This document shows, in pieces, positions 12,181-23,734 of a stretch of 64,000 nt of DNA. The DNA comes from Bryoerythrophyllum caledonicum (taxonomy: Eukaryota > Streptophyta > Bryopsida > Pottiales > Pottiaceae). The stretch lies in NCBI GenBank assembly GCA_963971425.1, contig OZ020518.1, positions 3,856,263 through 3,920,262 on the forward strand, in the 5' to 3' direction. A program made the position numbers and the translations under genes. How positions within the stretch are numbered: the stretch's first letter is position 1; every line of letters starts with the position of its first letter. Under the pieces are notes generated by a model that saw nothing but the letters and a program-made list of their open reading frames with translations, did not search any database and was not told the DNA's origin.

Positions 12181-12995
12181 GAAACGCTCGGGGTCTTCAG
12201 CTGCTGCATCGGATGTGGCAGAGACACTTCAGGCCAAATTGGCGGTGCTGAAGAAGTAGATGACCGCTTTGGAGCAAGTGACAGACTCATGACCTCCAGT
12301 AACGGATCAGAGCTCATCTTCAGTCCTAGATCGCTACTTGTATGACGCTTCAAGAGAGATGGTGCCAACAATTGTTTCTTGCATTCAGATTATTGCACAA
12401 ACTATTACATCTTCAGCCTCTATGCCGGTTCGTAATGGCCGTCCATGCGATACGGGTTTGCCGCACCACATTGGTCAGTCCCGGTTACCTCTTCCGTTCA
12501 GCATCGCAGATGCAGCTACTTCTAGTGCTCCTCCTACTCCGACACCGGTTCCACCGGTTGCTTCTACTCATGGAGATGTCGCACATACCTTGGTATATAA
12601 TGTGTTGCAATTGCCGGTGTTTGCCGGTGAAGACATTTTGACACCGGATTTTCAACTATTTTGTATACTCCACTTGGCAAGTAGAATGTTGGAAGGCAAG
12701 GTGCCCATGCCATTGGTAGAGTTTTCGCAGGTAGTGACGGCTCCACCCACCGATGAGGTTTTGGTGGCAATGCGGGCCAAGTTGGCGGCGAAGGCTTTTT
12801 CCGCGTTTGAGGTCAATGCCACTTCCACACTTATGGAGCAGTCCTCCGGAAATCAATCCTTGATCTTTGGAGTGGCTTATTTTTCTAACGTCGCGCCCAG
12901 TTGGCACGAGAGCCACCCAATGTGCGTCGAGGGGTGGTACGTTTGGTGAATGACAACGGAATCATGGTGATCGGCTCTACGGACGACAATCCCAT

Positions 12996-13110
12996 TCAAG
13001 CTACCCCCTACGTGTTATATTGGACTCCGGAGCTCAGCCAATGATGATTGGCAAACAACTAGCCCAAGATTTGGATCTAGGTGCTTCGAACCTCAAGCCT
13101 TGTCCATTAA
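12996..13110 (+). pseudogene. gypsy aspartic protease remnant
   Basis: A short frame reads VILDSGAQPMMIGKQLAQDL, with the D-S-G active-site triad of retropepsins (D-S/T-G) followed by the usual hydrophobic segment. It lies between the gag remnant and the methyltransferase, as expected for the protease. Confidence 0.65.
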
Positions 13111-13454
13111 CGATTGTTATATTGGTTGGGGGCACGATGAAGGCCATAGGCTACACCTGACATCCGTTGTAGTTGATGATCGACGTGTGATCTGGTCCAT
13201 TATTCTTCCACGTATCTAACTAGTATGTTGTAATTGGTGCTCCATATGCTTCTATGTCGAGGTAGCAGAATTACATATGCACAAATTAGTGGAGATCCTT
13301 GCACATCATTGCAAGGATCCACTTCCTCCATAGGGGACCCAATTGGAGCTTACACGTTGTAGTATGAAGATTGCGGACGCTATTGATGCTCCACAATTCT
13401 TAGTGGATTCTTCCACTCCGTTGATAGCTCGTAATATTTAATAGCGACCACTAG

Positions 13455-14385
13455 ATGATGGTACAATCCTCGTGGAGCTATTTGCTGGTATCGGTACAGA
13501 GCTCGCGGTTGTGTTGGAGGCTAGGTTCAAGATATGTCGGTATCCACGTGGATAGTGGCTTTGCAGCCAACCGTGCCGCTCACCATCACATTCAACACCT
13601 TTTGGCATTGTATCTGGAGCATTTACCACCTTCAGCCATACGTGGGTATTTTGGCAAACTCCTATGTGATAAAACATTGATCAGTGAGGATGATCTACGT
13701 CATTTAGGTCATGTAGACTTGATGATTGCTAGATGGACTTGCGAAGGCCACTCACGGGCCAGGAGTGGACGTGGCTTGGATGATCCATGGTCGAGGCTCT
13801 TTACGGATTTGCTTAGGCTCATCCAGTGGTGGATTACTCACCAATCGACTCCACCCAGGTACATTTTTAAAAATGTACCCCCATTGGAAGATACATGGAT
13901 AAAAGTCCGTGAAGATGGAGCATACATCCATCACCTTCTTGCCCCCCCCCCGTTTGTAGATGTTGCGGCGTTGGGCTCTTACACCAATCGCCCACGTTGG
14001 ATTTGGACCAACATGGCATCATCGGCGACGCTTACCTCTGCACTTGCTCAAGTGCAACGGCCCGTGTGCCGTGAGGTCGATGACATCTTGGACGACCACC
14101 CTGTTTTCATAGAGGTTACCAAAAATGATGAGCCACCGTTGGCGGTGGTGAACCGCATTGGTTTCACTCGAGGGACATTTCCCACGTTGATGTGCTACCC
14201 GGGGTCTTTTGCTTATAGGACATGTAGCCCGGGCATGGTTTGGGATTCTTATTCTCAAACATACGAGGAGCCTACTACCGATGGAGGGAGTAGGCAATGA
14301 ACTTTTTGATTGGCCCGACTATGGCATCTGATCTCTCTGAGGGCTAGCGTCGTTATTTGTCGCGTCAGGCCATTGACCTCCCTTG
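13455..14385 (+). pseudogene. Retrotransposon-borne cytosine-5 DNA methyltransferase domain (decayed)
   Basis: Motif I (LVELFAGIGTELA, 13475-13498 core) is the AdoMet-binding motif. After a frame change near 13535 comes a continuous stretch containing the catalytic-loop motif IV as ARWTCEGHS (Cys codon 13740-13742; the family reads PCQ, so the flanking Pro and Gln are changed). Motif VI is YIFKNVP (family ENV, Glu replaced by Lys at 13869), motif VIII is NRPRWIWTN, and a motif X-like end is RRYLSRQAIDLP (14348-14383, after another frame change). Order and spacing fit a C5-MTase that would methylate cytosine in DNA. It sits between protease and RT of the gypsy element, not in a host gene. The lost ENV Glu, the altered PCQ and the stops mean it is inactive. 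Confidence 0.8.
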
Positions 14386-15066
14386 TTTGGATTTGTGGCA
14401 TGTGTTTTGCCGTTCAGCGCCGTTCTCATAACCATCCGTGCGTGTTGGGGGTAGAATGTGATGGTCAAGGGGCAGCGGTGCCATATCTCATAGAGATCGA
14501 GGTAGCGGAGCTATTTTTTTTGTTTGAAGAGGCATGCAGCTGAAGAGCTTCGTGCTCAGCGTGTCTTTGCAGCCTTGGCCGAGGACTTTGGTCGAGAGGA
14601 TGCCCACGATATCTTTTCCCGATTTTATCATCACGACACAATAGTGAGTGAGGAGTCTGGGAGATGAATGCCCTCTCTGCTACTAAGTTGCAATCATCAG
14701 CCGTGCCAGTATGCGGTGAGTCTTCTACCGTGGAGAAGGAGATCACGGATTTTGATAATTGGGGTTGGATTTAGGGCCACATCCGAGGCACGAAGGGTAC
14801 AAGCGTTTATACATTTGTATTGTAGCTCTTTTGTCTTAAGTCTCCATGATTTGGAGAGGTATAGAGGCAAGTCTATTCACATTCAGTTGGAAGACGACCA
14901 CCCAATCATTCGGTGACCGTACAAGCTTAGTCTTTTGGAGAAAGTGGGGGTCAAGACTCATTGTCAGGACATGTTGGTCGCCAGCTTGATTGAGCTCTCC
15001 AACGGCGAGTATGCTTCTTCCACGAATATGCCATCCAAGAAGGATATCTTTAGCAACTAGACGGAG

Positions 15067-16236
15067 ATGCAAATGTGTGGGGGGTGTAAGCTAGTTGATT
15101 GTAAGACCAAATCAGATCGGTATCCCATACCCACGCCAAATGAGTTATTTGATGCGGCGGGCCACGCTAAAGTATTTAGTACTTTAGATTTGCGGTCTTG
15201 TTACCATCAATTACCATTGATGGTGGATGATCGAGTGAAGATTGCATTCTGGAGAGTTGATCAGGATGGGAGAGATTAACTTTATCACTAGGAGTTTCTT
15301 CTATTTGGCCTCAAAAATGCACCCGCTCAATTTCAGAAGGTGTTGGACTGGGTGTTGACCGGTTTACCGTTTGCCCGGTGCCACATTGATGAAGTTATCA
15401 CTTTTAGTAGCAGCCCACGGGAGCATTTAAAGTATCTTCAGGCGGTGTTTGAGAAGTTACGGTAGTGGGGATTGCCCTTGTACCATGGCAAGTGCAAGTT
15501 CTTCCACGACCGATTGTCATATTTGGGACATGTGAGTGGTCTAGGAGGTCTTGGCGTACAACATACTAAGATAGATGCGTTGCAGAAGATTCTTGTCCCA
15601 ACCAAAGTGTCACGGCTTTGAGCTTTTTCTTAGCTTGGCAAATTACTATCGCTAGTTTGTCAAGAACTTTAGCTTGATTGCTAATCCATTGACTATTCTC
15701 ACTAGAAAAGATCATCCATGAACTTGAGGACGGGAACAACAGCAGCAGGCGTTTGCTACTTTAAAGTTGAAGCTCGGTTCAGCGCCTGTGCTGCGGCGTC
15801 AAGATGTTACACAATCCTTTCAGTTGCATATAGACTAGAGTGTTGTGGAGTGGCGGCAGTGTTGGCTCAAAAGCATAATGAGGGACGGGAGTACATTGTA
15901 GCATTTGCTTCCAAGAGCAAGAACAACACGGAGTCTAACTAATCGTCCTACGAGGGGGAGGCTTTGGCCGTGGTTCGGAGCATATCCCATTATTGGCCCT
16001 ATATGTAACCACTTTAGGCCCTATATGGGCAACCTTTTAAGTTGGTGACCGACCATGAGCCTTTGAAATGGTACATGGAGTCTAACAAGCTTACTAGCAA
16101 GCTCGCCAAGTGGGCTTTATTGCTTCAAAAGTGTGACTTTGAGGTTGTACATCAGGTAGACACCACGAATATTGATGCAGATAGTCTATCTCGCAATCCA
16201 AGTCTTTTGGAGGAGGATACGATTGATGCTGGGTAA
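15067..16236 (+). pseudogene. gypsy reverse transcriptase and RNase H remnant
   Basis: RT text TKSDRYPIPTPNELFDAAGH then KVFSTLDLRSCYHQLP is the Ty3 RT palm. The catalytic YIDD box is degraded to HIDE (in ARCHIDEVITFSS, about 15380). RNase H follows: GVAAVLAQKHNEGREYIVAF, then SYEGEALAVV, then the gypsy-typical LVTDHEPLKWYM and DTTNIDADSLSRNP at 16042-16200. Stops interrupt several of the joins. The loss of the second catalytic Asp shows that this copy could not reverse transcribe. Confidence 0.85.
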
Positions 16237-16569
16237 TATGGGGACTGTGATAGGGAGTCAATCCTGAGGTTGCATGCAGTGGCTTACCTCACGTTGATGT
16301 CTGGCTCTACATCGACGTTGTCTGATTTGGCAAAGGATGAGGAACCGGATTGGGCCCAATTTGTTAGCGATGTGTGGAAAGACAATCCAGTCTTGCACAA
16401 GCTATAACATGGAACACTTTCCGGGCAAGCTCTTTTTGCTATGTAGTGTAATCGAGTTGGACACCGAATAGCAAGTTTATGTTGGGAGAACGGACTTCTA
16501 TTTTAGGTGTGGCCGGATGGGACTAGGCGCATATTTCCTAGGCCAGATCAGAGGGCTTTGTCATTGCAG

Positions 16570-16863
16570 TTGCAGCTTTTGCCCATTATGAGGCTAGGCT
16601 ACTAGTGGTCTTTGGACTTTGTTGGTCCTTTTGTCGTGACTACACAGGGAGCCAAGTACATATTGATGATGGTGGAGCATTTGAGCAAGTGGATTGAGCT
16701 TGTGGTTCTTCCATAGAACTCTTCGGAGTTCGCGGCCATGGCATTCCTCGATCGAGTGTTGGCTTGTTATGGAGCCCCAACTGAGGTTTTGAAAGACTAG
16801 GGGCGAGAGTTCCTTAGGGCTTTCGAAGCTTTGTATACCAAGGCTTTGATTGACCACCGTACC
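16570..16863 (+). pseudogene. gypsy integrase core, 5' half
   Basis: Reads WSLDFVGPFVVTTQGAKYIL, then HLSKWIELVVLP, then YGAPTEVLKD and GREF, covering the first Asp region and the D-x-G-x-E-F region of the DDE integrase. Stops replace Gln/Trp positions. It ends abruptly at 16863, where the TG...CA insertion begins; the last host residues are ALIDHRT. Confidence 0.75.
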
Positions 16864-19800
16864 TGTCGTAGTCTAGTGGTTCGTTATTCTCAAAATTAAC
16901 CGAAATTCACCTTAAGCAAGCCCACCTTACCAGATCGTTTCCAGGGATTTTTATCATGCATCAAACTCTTTAAATCTTAACAACAATTCACACGTAATAC
17001 CTCGGCACATCCCAGAGGATGGCTTCCCCGGTACCTTAGTAACCGGTAACAAGTAACCACATGTGTTTCAGTTAAACTCTGTTGAGCGTCAGAGTAGATT
17101 TCCGGTAAGTTTTTACAGTGCCCGAAAAGTCACTGCCCTCCGTTCTCGCAGTCCAGAGGCCACAATATCCACAATCTAACCCTACACCTTGAAAGAGTTA
17201 TAAAGGTCACAGCCGGTTTACCGGTCTTCACAATCTACCGGGAACTTGTCCCGGTAAACCGGTCACGCAAGCCCGGGTTCCAACTACAACCACACCCAAT
17301 GAATCAAAGCAAGAAGATACAAGACTCACAACAAGTTAGTACTAAACAAATCATATGAGCAAAACAATCTTCCACGGGGATCGTCGGAACTCATCCACTG
17401 CAAGGGTAATAATCTCCGTATTTTCCGGACTCAGGCTTAGCCGAGATGTCTCCCGGTGTACCGAGAGAAGGGGGATGTCACCCCCTACTCTCCACCAATC
17501 CGAACACTTCCCACTTAAGGGAGGCTATCATAAATAGCCATGGGCTTCCCAGATCCCATCCGATAAAGCAACTCTTCCCGGTCCCACCGGTGAAAAGTCT
17601 AGAGCACAAGTCCCGGACCTCACTCTACTTATCTAACCCGGATATCCTAGCCCCTCGGGATGTCTCTACTCACACTCAATCACTTAACACACAACAAGTC
17701 ACAACCTTGCACACCTAGCAAAGACACACTAGGAGGACTCAACCCTCTCCCGGTCTACTCACACAAGCTCAACAAAGACTCTAGACACAAGCAATGAAGG
17801 CAAGACACGAGGAGATCAACAAAGAGAAGAGTACATAACACAAGAGCCCAAGGCCCTTAAGTACACAAAGGCCACTAGCTACCCTCCAAAACTAGATCCC
17901 CAAAAGATGGAAATGGCATCTAAAGAGTGCACTAAAGTCAATAGCTACGCTCCAAAACTAAACCGCAGAAGGACAAAACGGCATCTAGGAGGTGCACTAA
18001 AGTCAATAGCTACCCTCCAAAAGTAGCTCCACCACAGGACAAAACGGCATCTAGATCCAAAAATCAAGGGTAGCCTAGTCACCGGTGGATTACCGGTAGA
18101 CCGGTAAACTGGAAGACACCCGGTCCGGCGGTCCCGGGACCGGTGAACCTTTTCCTAACAAAAATAAATAGCCGGAGAAACCACTCTAGTGGTAGTGACC
18201 GGGTGCGCAATGGGGCCCCATCGACATCACTACTCTCACCCTAATGTGTAATTCTAGCAACTTAAAACGACATCTCACCAACCGGTGAGGTAAATCAACA
18301 CATAACATATAACACAGACTCAACCGGAAGACTCTTCCGGTTGAGACGTATAGAGATTGTCACCACGTCTGGAAGTACCAACATGGTCAAGAGAATCCCC
18401 CGGGAGGTCGGATGCCTCAATCCGGAGGTCTACTAGTGGATTGAGAATATTCACCGGGCGGTCTATCGGTGGAGTGGCGGTATCCACCGGAAGGTTGGGT
18501 GTATCTATAGATACATGCGGAGTCTCTTTAAACTCGATTAGTATAACCGCAGAGGACTCCACCAAGGACTCCGGGGATGAGGAAGGGAGGTCTATTGGTT
18601 CCTTCCCGGTAGAAGTTACCAGGAGGCTTCTTTTTCTCTCATAGACCTTCAAGCCCCACTCCTTGGAGGATGGAGAATCCACCCGACTCACCGGAGAGCC
18701 ATGTTGTCCTGGGTGGACAAAATTCTCAAAATGCTTGTACTTCCACCAATCTCCCTATTAACTTGTCACAAACTCCGGTCCGGCCCGGAAACACAAGTCT
18801 ACCGGTCAGCCGGTAAACAACTTCGGAACACTTTGCTATAATATGTGGATATGGGTGTCTCACACATCTAGCAACATACTAACAACACAAGGTCATATGT
18901 AATCGTAACGAGGAGAAGACTTTGGAGACAAGGACTTATAAAGAGGTTTTTTCCGGTTGACTGGGAAGACCAGGAGAAAGATAGGAATTGGGGGCAAGAC
19001 CTAAAATGATAGGAGGAGGGAGACAATAATAATTTGCCACAAGGCGAGGACAATCGACAATAACTTACACATGTAAACAATAAGTCTAGATAAAGTTCCC
19101 CGGGGGGCTTTTTCTCTAGACCAGGGAGGATGTTACCGGGGGAGTCACCCCGGTAGTCAAGAGAGGAAAAGACTCATAAACAAGAATTTTGCACAAACAA
19201 AAGAAACCCAACATGGGCAAGAGTCACCTTTGTTGTTGCACCCGCAACCTCCTTCCTTTGACTCTTTCATCTTCTCGCTTCGGCCACAAATCTCCTCCAC
19301 TTTCACAAACCCTAGAAACGCGCACCTCTTCCACCAAACCCTAGCTGCGCACCTCTTCCACCAAATCTCTTGCGCTACCTCCTCTTGAAACTTCCTCTTC
19401 TTGAGACCCTAGTTGCATCTCTTTCTTTGCACTTCTTCAACTACATCTTCAAACCCAACTCCAAACAAAGACTAAATAGAGAGAGAGAGAGAACCTATGA
19501 GTGAGAGAGAACTAGATAGGGAGATAGAAGAGAAAATTTGAGGGGGGGGAAAGATTTTAGAGAAGGAGGGAGAGAGAGAGAAGAGTTCTGGAGAGGGGGA
19601 AGAGTTTCTGGAGAGGAGAGGCAAATTTCGGGGAGAGAGAGAGTCGACCATGACTACAAGAGCTACCCGGACTGCTGCCCGGGCGATACCCGGGCACCCG
19701 AGTATCAGCCCATACCCGGGTTGGTACCCGGGCTAGTTCATACCCGGGTTGATACCCGGCTATGTATTTTTATTTTTTATTTTTATTTTTTAAAATCTTT

Positions 19801-20203
19801 TTCTTTTCTTTTTCTTTTTCTTTTTCTTTTTTGTCTTTTCTTTTCTCTACCACTACTACTAATTCAAACAAGAATTAGTATCTAGAACTCAACTACTTCT
19901 AACTATCTTCTAAACTTAACTAGTTAATTTAGATTTAAGTGGTGATTTTAGACTTACGTCCCGGGATATCTCCCGGGACTCTTTTGAAATTGTTTCCCGG
20001 GACTTAAATTAGTGATTTTAAGACCCGGTATTATCACCACTATAAACCTAATTAACTACTTAAGTATTTCTCTATTTTCTCTATTGGCTATCTAATCTAA
20101 TTTCACACAATACTAACTACTTTTCTAATTAACTAATACTAAAAACCCTACTTTACATAATTTTTTGGTAGGGGCGACCAAGTGGGAGTTTTAGACTTCC
20201 ACA
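16864..20203. mobile_element. 3.34-kb TG...CA insertion, CCGGT-rich (solo LTR or non-autonomous LTR element)
   Basis: Starts TGTCGTAGTC and ends ACTTCCACA, flanked by GTACC (16859-16863) and GTACT (20204-20208): a 5-bp target duplication with one difference, as for LTR elements. It splits the gypsy integrase. The interior is unusually rich in CCGG/ACCGGT and CCCGGG words, holds three ~65-bp tandem repeats (17877-18060), a GA-rich tract (19470-19640) and a TTTTC-rich tract (19775-19850). A 123-codon minus frame (18320-18691) is rich in P, S, D and V without a known domain. No RT or transposase is seen, and no internal pair of LTRs, so a large solo LTR is the simplest reading. Confidence 0.6.
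17877..18062. repeat. Three ~65-bp tandem repeats
   Basis: The phrase TAGCTAC(C/G)CTCCAAAA recurs at about 17877, 17942 and 18007. Each is followed by a variant of GGCATCTA and GTGCACTAAAGTCA, a period of about 65 bp. Lies inside the TG...CA insertion. Confidence 0.7.
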
Positions 20204-20207
20204 GTAC

Positions 20208-21145
20208 TACTTCTCGGAATCACCTAGAAACGGATGGTTTGGCCGAGCTTGTAGTTCAGATCGCAAAGCATGGTCTTTGGTAGTATGGAATACTTCAGGA
20301 TGGCCACTGTTATTAAAAATTTGATAATCCTATGGATTGCCATGGTGTACCAGTTTAGCCGGCAGACTTCGTTAGCTATTTTTTGTCTGTATGAGTTATT
20401 GTTCGCGCGACAACCAATTTTACTGAGTTCCTTTAAAGAAAAGGTGGCTCTAGTTCTAGATTTGGACAATCCCCAGGTGTAGGCCGAGTGTCTATGGGAT
20501 TGAGCGGAGTTCTTTAAACGGGCTATGCCTATGGCCATGGAGAACTTTTCCATCGCTCAACGCCGTGACACCTTACGGTACGCTCGTATTTGTAGCGGTG
20601 CCTACCAACCTCAGCTGCGACGTTTTTCTACAGAAGATTACATTTATTCGCAGCATGAGGCGCCCACAAGTTTGGACGTCAAGGCACAGCGCACTATTCT
20701 TTGCATGAAGGATGTGTTACCCAATGGCATCTTGTTGCTGGAAGGCAAGGATGGCCGGGAGTATTGGAAGCACTCTAAGAATTGTGCTCCATGCCATTTA
20801 TTCATTGATGGCTCCGTTCATCCGGATTTGGTTATTGTCCCATATGATCTTCCATCTTTCGTTTAGTGTGAAGAAAGGCGCCGCTACCATGTCGCTTTGT
20901 GACCATTGCCAACGTGGTTAGCATATGGCTTGCTTGACGCCGCTTCTTTCTACTCTATTGTCCGGGGATTGGACTTGCCCTCGTTGTCGCAGGTCTTCGA
21001 GCCACGTTTCACCCGATTAAACAACTTGAATTCCTCGTGGACTTGTCAGTGTGTGGTGCGTTGTCATCTAGTTGGAGTTCCTGGTTTTGATTCAGGGATA
21101 GGCAACGTGATGATTGACCAAGGAATTGGCAACAAAGTTTCCTGA
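20208..21145 (+). pseudogene. gypsy integrase C-terminal half with PHD finger
   Basis: After the insertion the integrase resumes (TSRNHLETDGLAELVVQIAK) and continues to RAMPMAMENFSIAQRRDTLR, YARICSGAYQPQLRRFSTED and VLPNGILLLEGKDGREYW (20525-20866). The end encodes a zinc-binding Cys/His array: LCDHCQRG, a stop in place of Trp, HMACL, then GDWTCPRCR (20890-20999), the C4HC3 spacing of a PHD finger. The first Cys pair is partly lost around 20862. PHD fingers read histone-tail states, so this module probably guided integration or chromatin binding; that is inference. Confidence 0.75.
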
Positions 21146-21160
21146 GGCGATTAAAGATGG

Positions 21161-22680
21161 GGCTCACATTGTACCCAGCCTACCCTCTCTTTGTTACTTC
21201 TTCATATGTTTATTGATTCGGCGACGGACAACATCTTTGACTAGATGCGTACAGCTGTTGCAACATCATTGAGCGTTTAGTCTTGTTAATGTTGTTGGGT
21301 CCTTGCTGGATAGAGGGTCTTTTTATCCGCTAGAGGGTCACTTAAGGATGTACTACATATACTTGTTTTAGTGTATGTTTTTTGATTATTTAATGTTGGT
21401 TAGGACTCTCGATCTGTTGTGGTTATCAATCTTTCTTTTACACGACTGATTGCATGCATGTAGCATATCTCTTACAAGTTGTTGAGGTACTTAAAGCTTC
21501 AACTCTCTTTTCAGCAATGATTGGATATGCCAAATTTTCCAGTTATGAACCGCACGATCAACTAGAACCACTTCAAGTATGGCATCTCTACAATCCTTTG
21601 GTGTGAATGTGTGATAAATACCCCTCCATCCTAAATCACACTAGCGGCATGAAAAAACATCCTTTAATAGTCCAAGGAATGTTGCAATTGATGAGAAGTG
21701 GTCTCCACAATTAAGAAACACCTCTACATAGTCCAACAAATTGTCCTCCTTAATGTGGATACCTTGCTCTTCTTCAACGACCTCCTGACCTTCCTGGATG
21801 TCTTTTCCACCAATCTCGGAAGGATTTATATTCTCCACCCTAACCTAGTCTATAAGAGCTTCATCCATTTCAAAGGCAGATTGATTATTTAAGTTCAAAG
21901 GTAGCCGTCCTGGCGTTAGGCTATTTATTGATGATGAAATTTGTAACCAAATCAAAAGATTGAGTGGTTGCAAAAGGATTCACCAAAAACTTTTTCATCA
22001 CTCCAACTCCAACATTATTACTGCCGACAACAAGAGACATCATCAAAGTCATAGTCATTGTACTTCATCAAAGCAAATGCTTGTGATAACATGTAGCTCC
22101 ATGAATTAAATGAGCTGCTATTAAAAAAGGCATTGGCTCACAAGCTTATATCAATGCATTCTTTGCATGCCACAAATGGAAGATCAAGTAATGAAAACAA
22201 TTTGCCTTTTGTGGAGGGAGCACGTCTCCAAAACACAACGAAGATCAAAACACAACAATCAAAAAAGATGTTGGACTAGGGTGGAAATGATGCAACAAGA
22301 GTGGTGAGTGTGGAATACTACTTGGAAAGAAATTGTATGGGAAAAAATCGATGCGGCGCACGGTGCTGCAAATGTCTTTACAGCATACTAGGGGAGCAAC
22401 GACTAGGGCCACGTGCAGATGTTTATACAGACTTAAACATCGGCATACAAATCCGCTCCAATAGACTACTTGATAGCATGGGCGGTACCAATCTCTCAAC
22501 AAGAGAGGCGAGGAGCGTTAAACTCATATCTCTCGAGGATTTGGAAAGGATTAGGATTTAAAATGTTTTATAGCGACAAAATGTTTGCCACCGAAAGAAC
22601 TTTCACATCTAGTAATGCCATTTGCCAAACCAATTTTGCAACAAGGTAAAAATATAAAGAGTTTAGGATTAGGGTAAAAA
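21161..22680. other. Intergenic, no supported gene
   Basis: AT-rich with short open frames on both strands that show no domain. Some may be 3' untranslated sequence of the gypsy element. Nothing else is visible. Confidence 0.35.
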
Positions 22681-22683
22681 AAT

Positions 22684-23286
22684 TCTTTGTAAAGTCACCC
22701 ACGGTTTGAAAAAACACCCCTCGTTTTTCATGAGTACTACTCTTTCCTCACTTGAAATACTCAAATATCTTTGATCCTTTCACATCCAAAAAACTTCAAA
22801 TGTGTTGATTCTATTGCAATGAAGGAAACAAAAAATTATACTTCTACTTTAAACTTGAGGGAACTTAATTTTAGCTTATTGAATAACATACTCACAAAAT
22901 ATATTCTATATGGGAAAGAACAAGTTTTTAAGTACCTTGTGTGACAATGTTTAAATATGACAATGCCACCAAGTTCTTTAGTGCCTTGTGACACAATGTT
23001 TGAACATGTTTGACGTAGGTTAACATGCTATTTTCCACTAAAGACTCAAATTCCTCGTCTAATATCAAAGGACACACCTTTAGGTAAAATATAGATTATA
23101 ATACATTACATCTAGCTGATCGCATACTACTTGGATGAAGGTAACAACTAAATACATGTACATAAGCAATTATAACAAACGACATCGGATCCTTATAGTA
23201 AACATGTGAGAGAAATGTCATTGCATGCAACAATCAATCCATTATGATACTCAATCCATCACACTATAAAGTTCCTTCAAAATCCG
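22684..23286. repeat. Degenerate MITE fragments
   Basis: The left part (GTAAAGTCACCCACGGTTTG, then ACTACTCTTTCCTCACTTGA) is the left end of the family-2 MITE. The stretch 22800-22960 (ctactttaaacttgagg, acatactcacaaaat) resembles an internal part of the TTAA family. Boundaries not resolved. Confidence 0.4.
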
Positions 23287-23290
23287 TTAA

Positions 23291-23480
23291 CCCCTAAAGG
23301 CCCAAGTCATTTTCATAGCAAAATCCCTTCAAAACTGCTCGTTCCAGTGCAAGGATAAAGGAAGAAATAAAAAAACTTTTATTTCTACCTCTAATGATAG
23401 GATCTCAATTAAAACTTATTAAGTGACATACTCACAAAATTTCATACACTTTGACCGCACGGATTGAAAAAATATATCAC
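23291..23480 (-). mobile_element. TTAA MITE copy H (truncated, inverted)
   Basis: Begins at TTAA (23287-23290) with CCCCTAAAGGCCCAAG. That is the end found at the right terminus of copies C and G, so this copy is inverted. The other terminus is missing; the interior dissolves before 23490 where the RPL6 duplication starts. Confidence 0.5.
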
Positions 23481-23734
23481 CCTACACAAAACCCCCAAAA
23501 ACCACCTGAAATTCCATCAAAACAATCTCGGAGGCGAATTTTCAAGGCTCCTGAAGATGATGCAGATGCGGAAACCCAATCCTCGGAAGATGAATGAACA
23601 GTAATAACGGATGAGGTCCGTTGAAGCGTTCGTTAGGGTTTGGAGCTCAAAACTGGCAACTCCGCTACTCTCGCTCTCTTTGTCCTCTCCCCAACGCCGG
23701 AGCGGTGATTTCCTCCTCTCCTCTCTCAGCAGCG

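Larger units (their letters stand above)
11200..21160 (+). mobile_element. Decayed Ty3/gypsy retrotransposon encoding a C5-DNA methyltransferase and PHD finger
   Basis: Coding remnants lie in one order on the plus strand: gag-like capsid (about 11380-12110), CCHC knuckle (about 12119-12170), aspartic protease (LDSGAQ, about 13010), cytosine-5 methyltransferase (13455-14385), RT (15067-15480), RNase H (15720-16230), integrase (16570-16860, resuming about 20210) and PHD finger (20868-20999). PR-RT-RH-IN order is Ty3/gypsy type. Every domain has in-frame stops and frame changes, so the element is dead. Between 16864 and 20203 it is interrupted by another element: the integrase reads GACCACCGTAC before the break and ACTTCTCGG after it. 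No LTRs were identified, so the ends are approximate. Confidence 0.85.
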
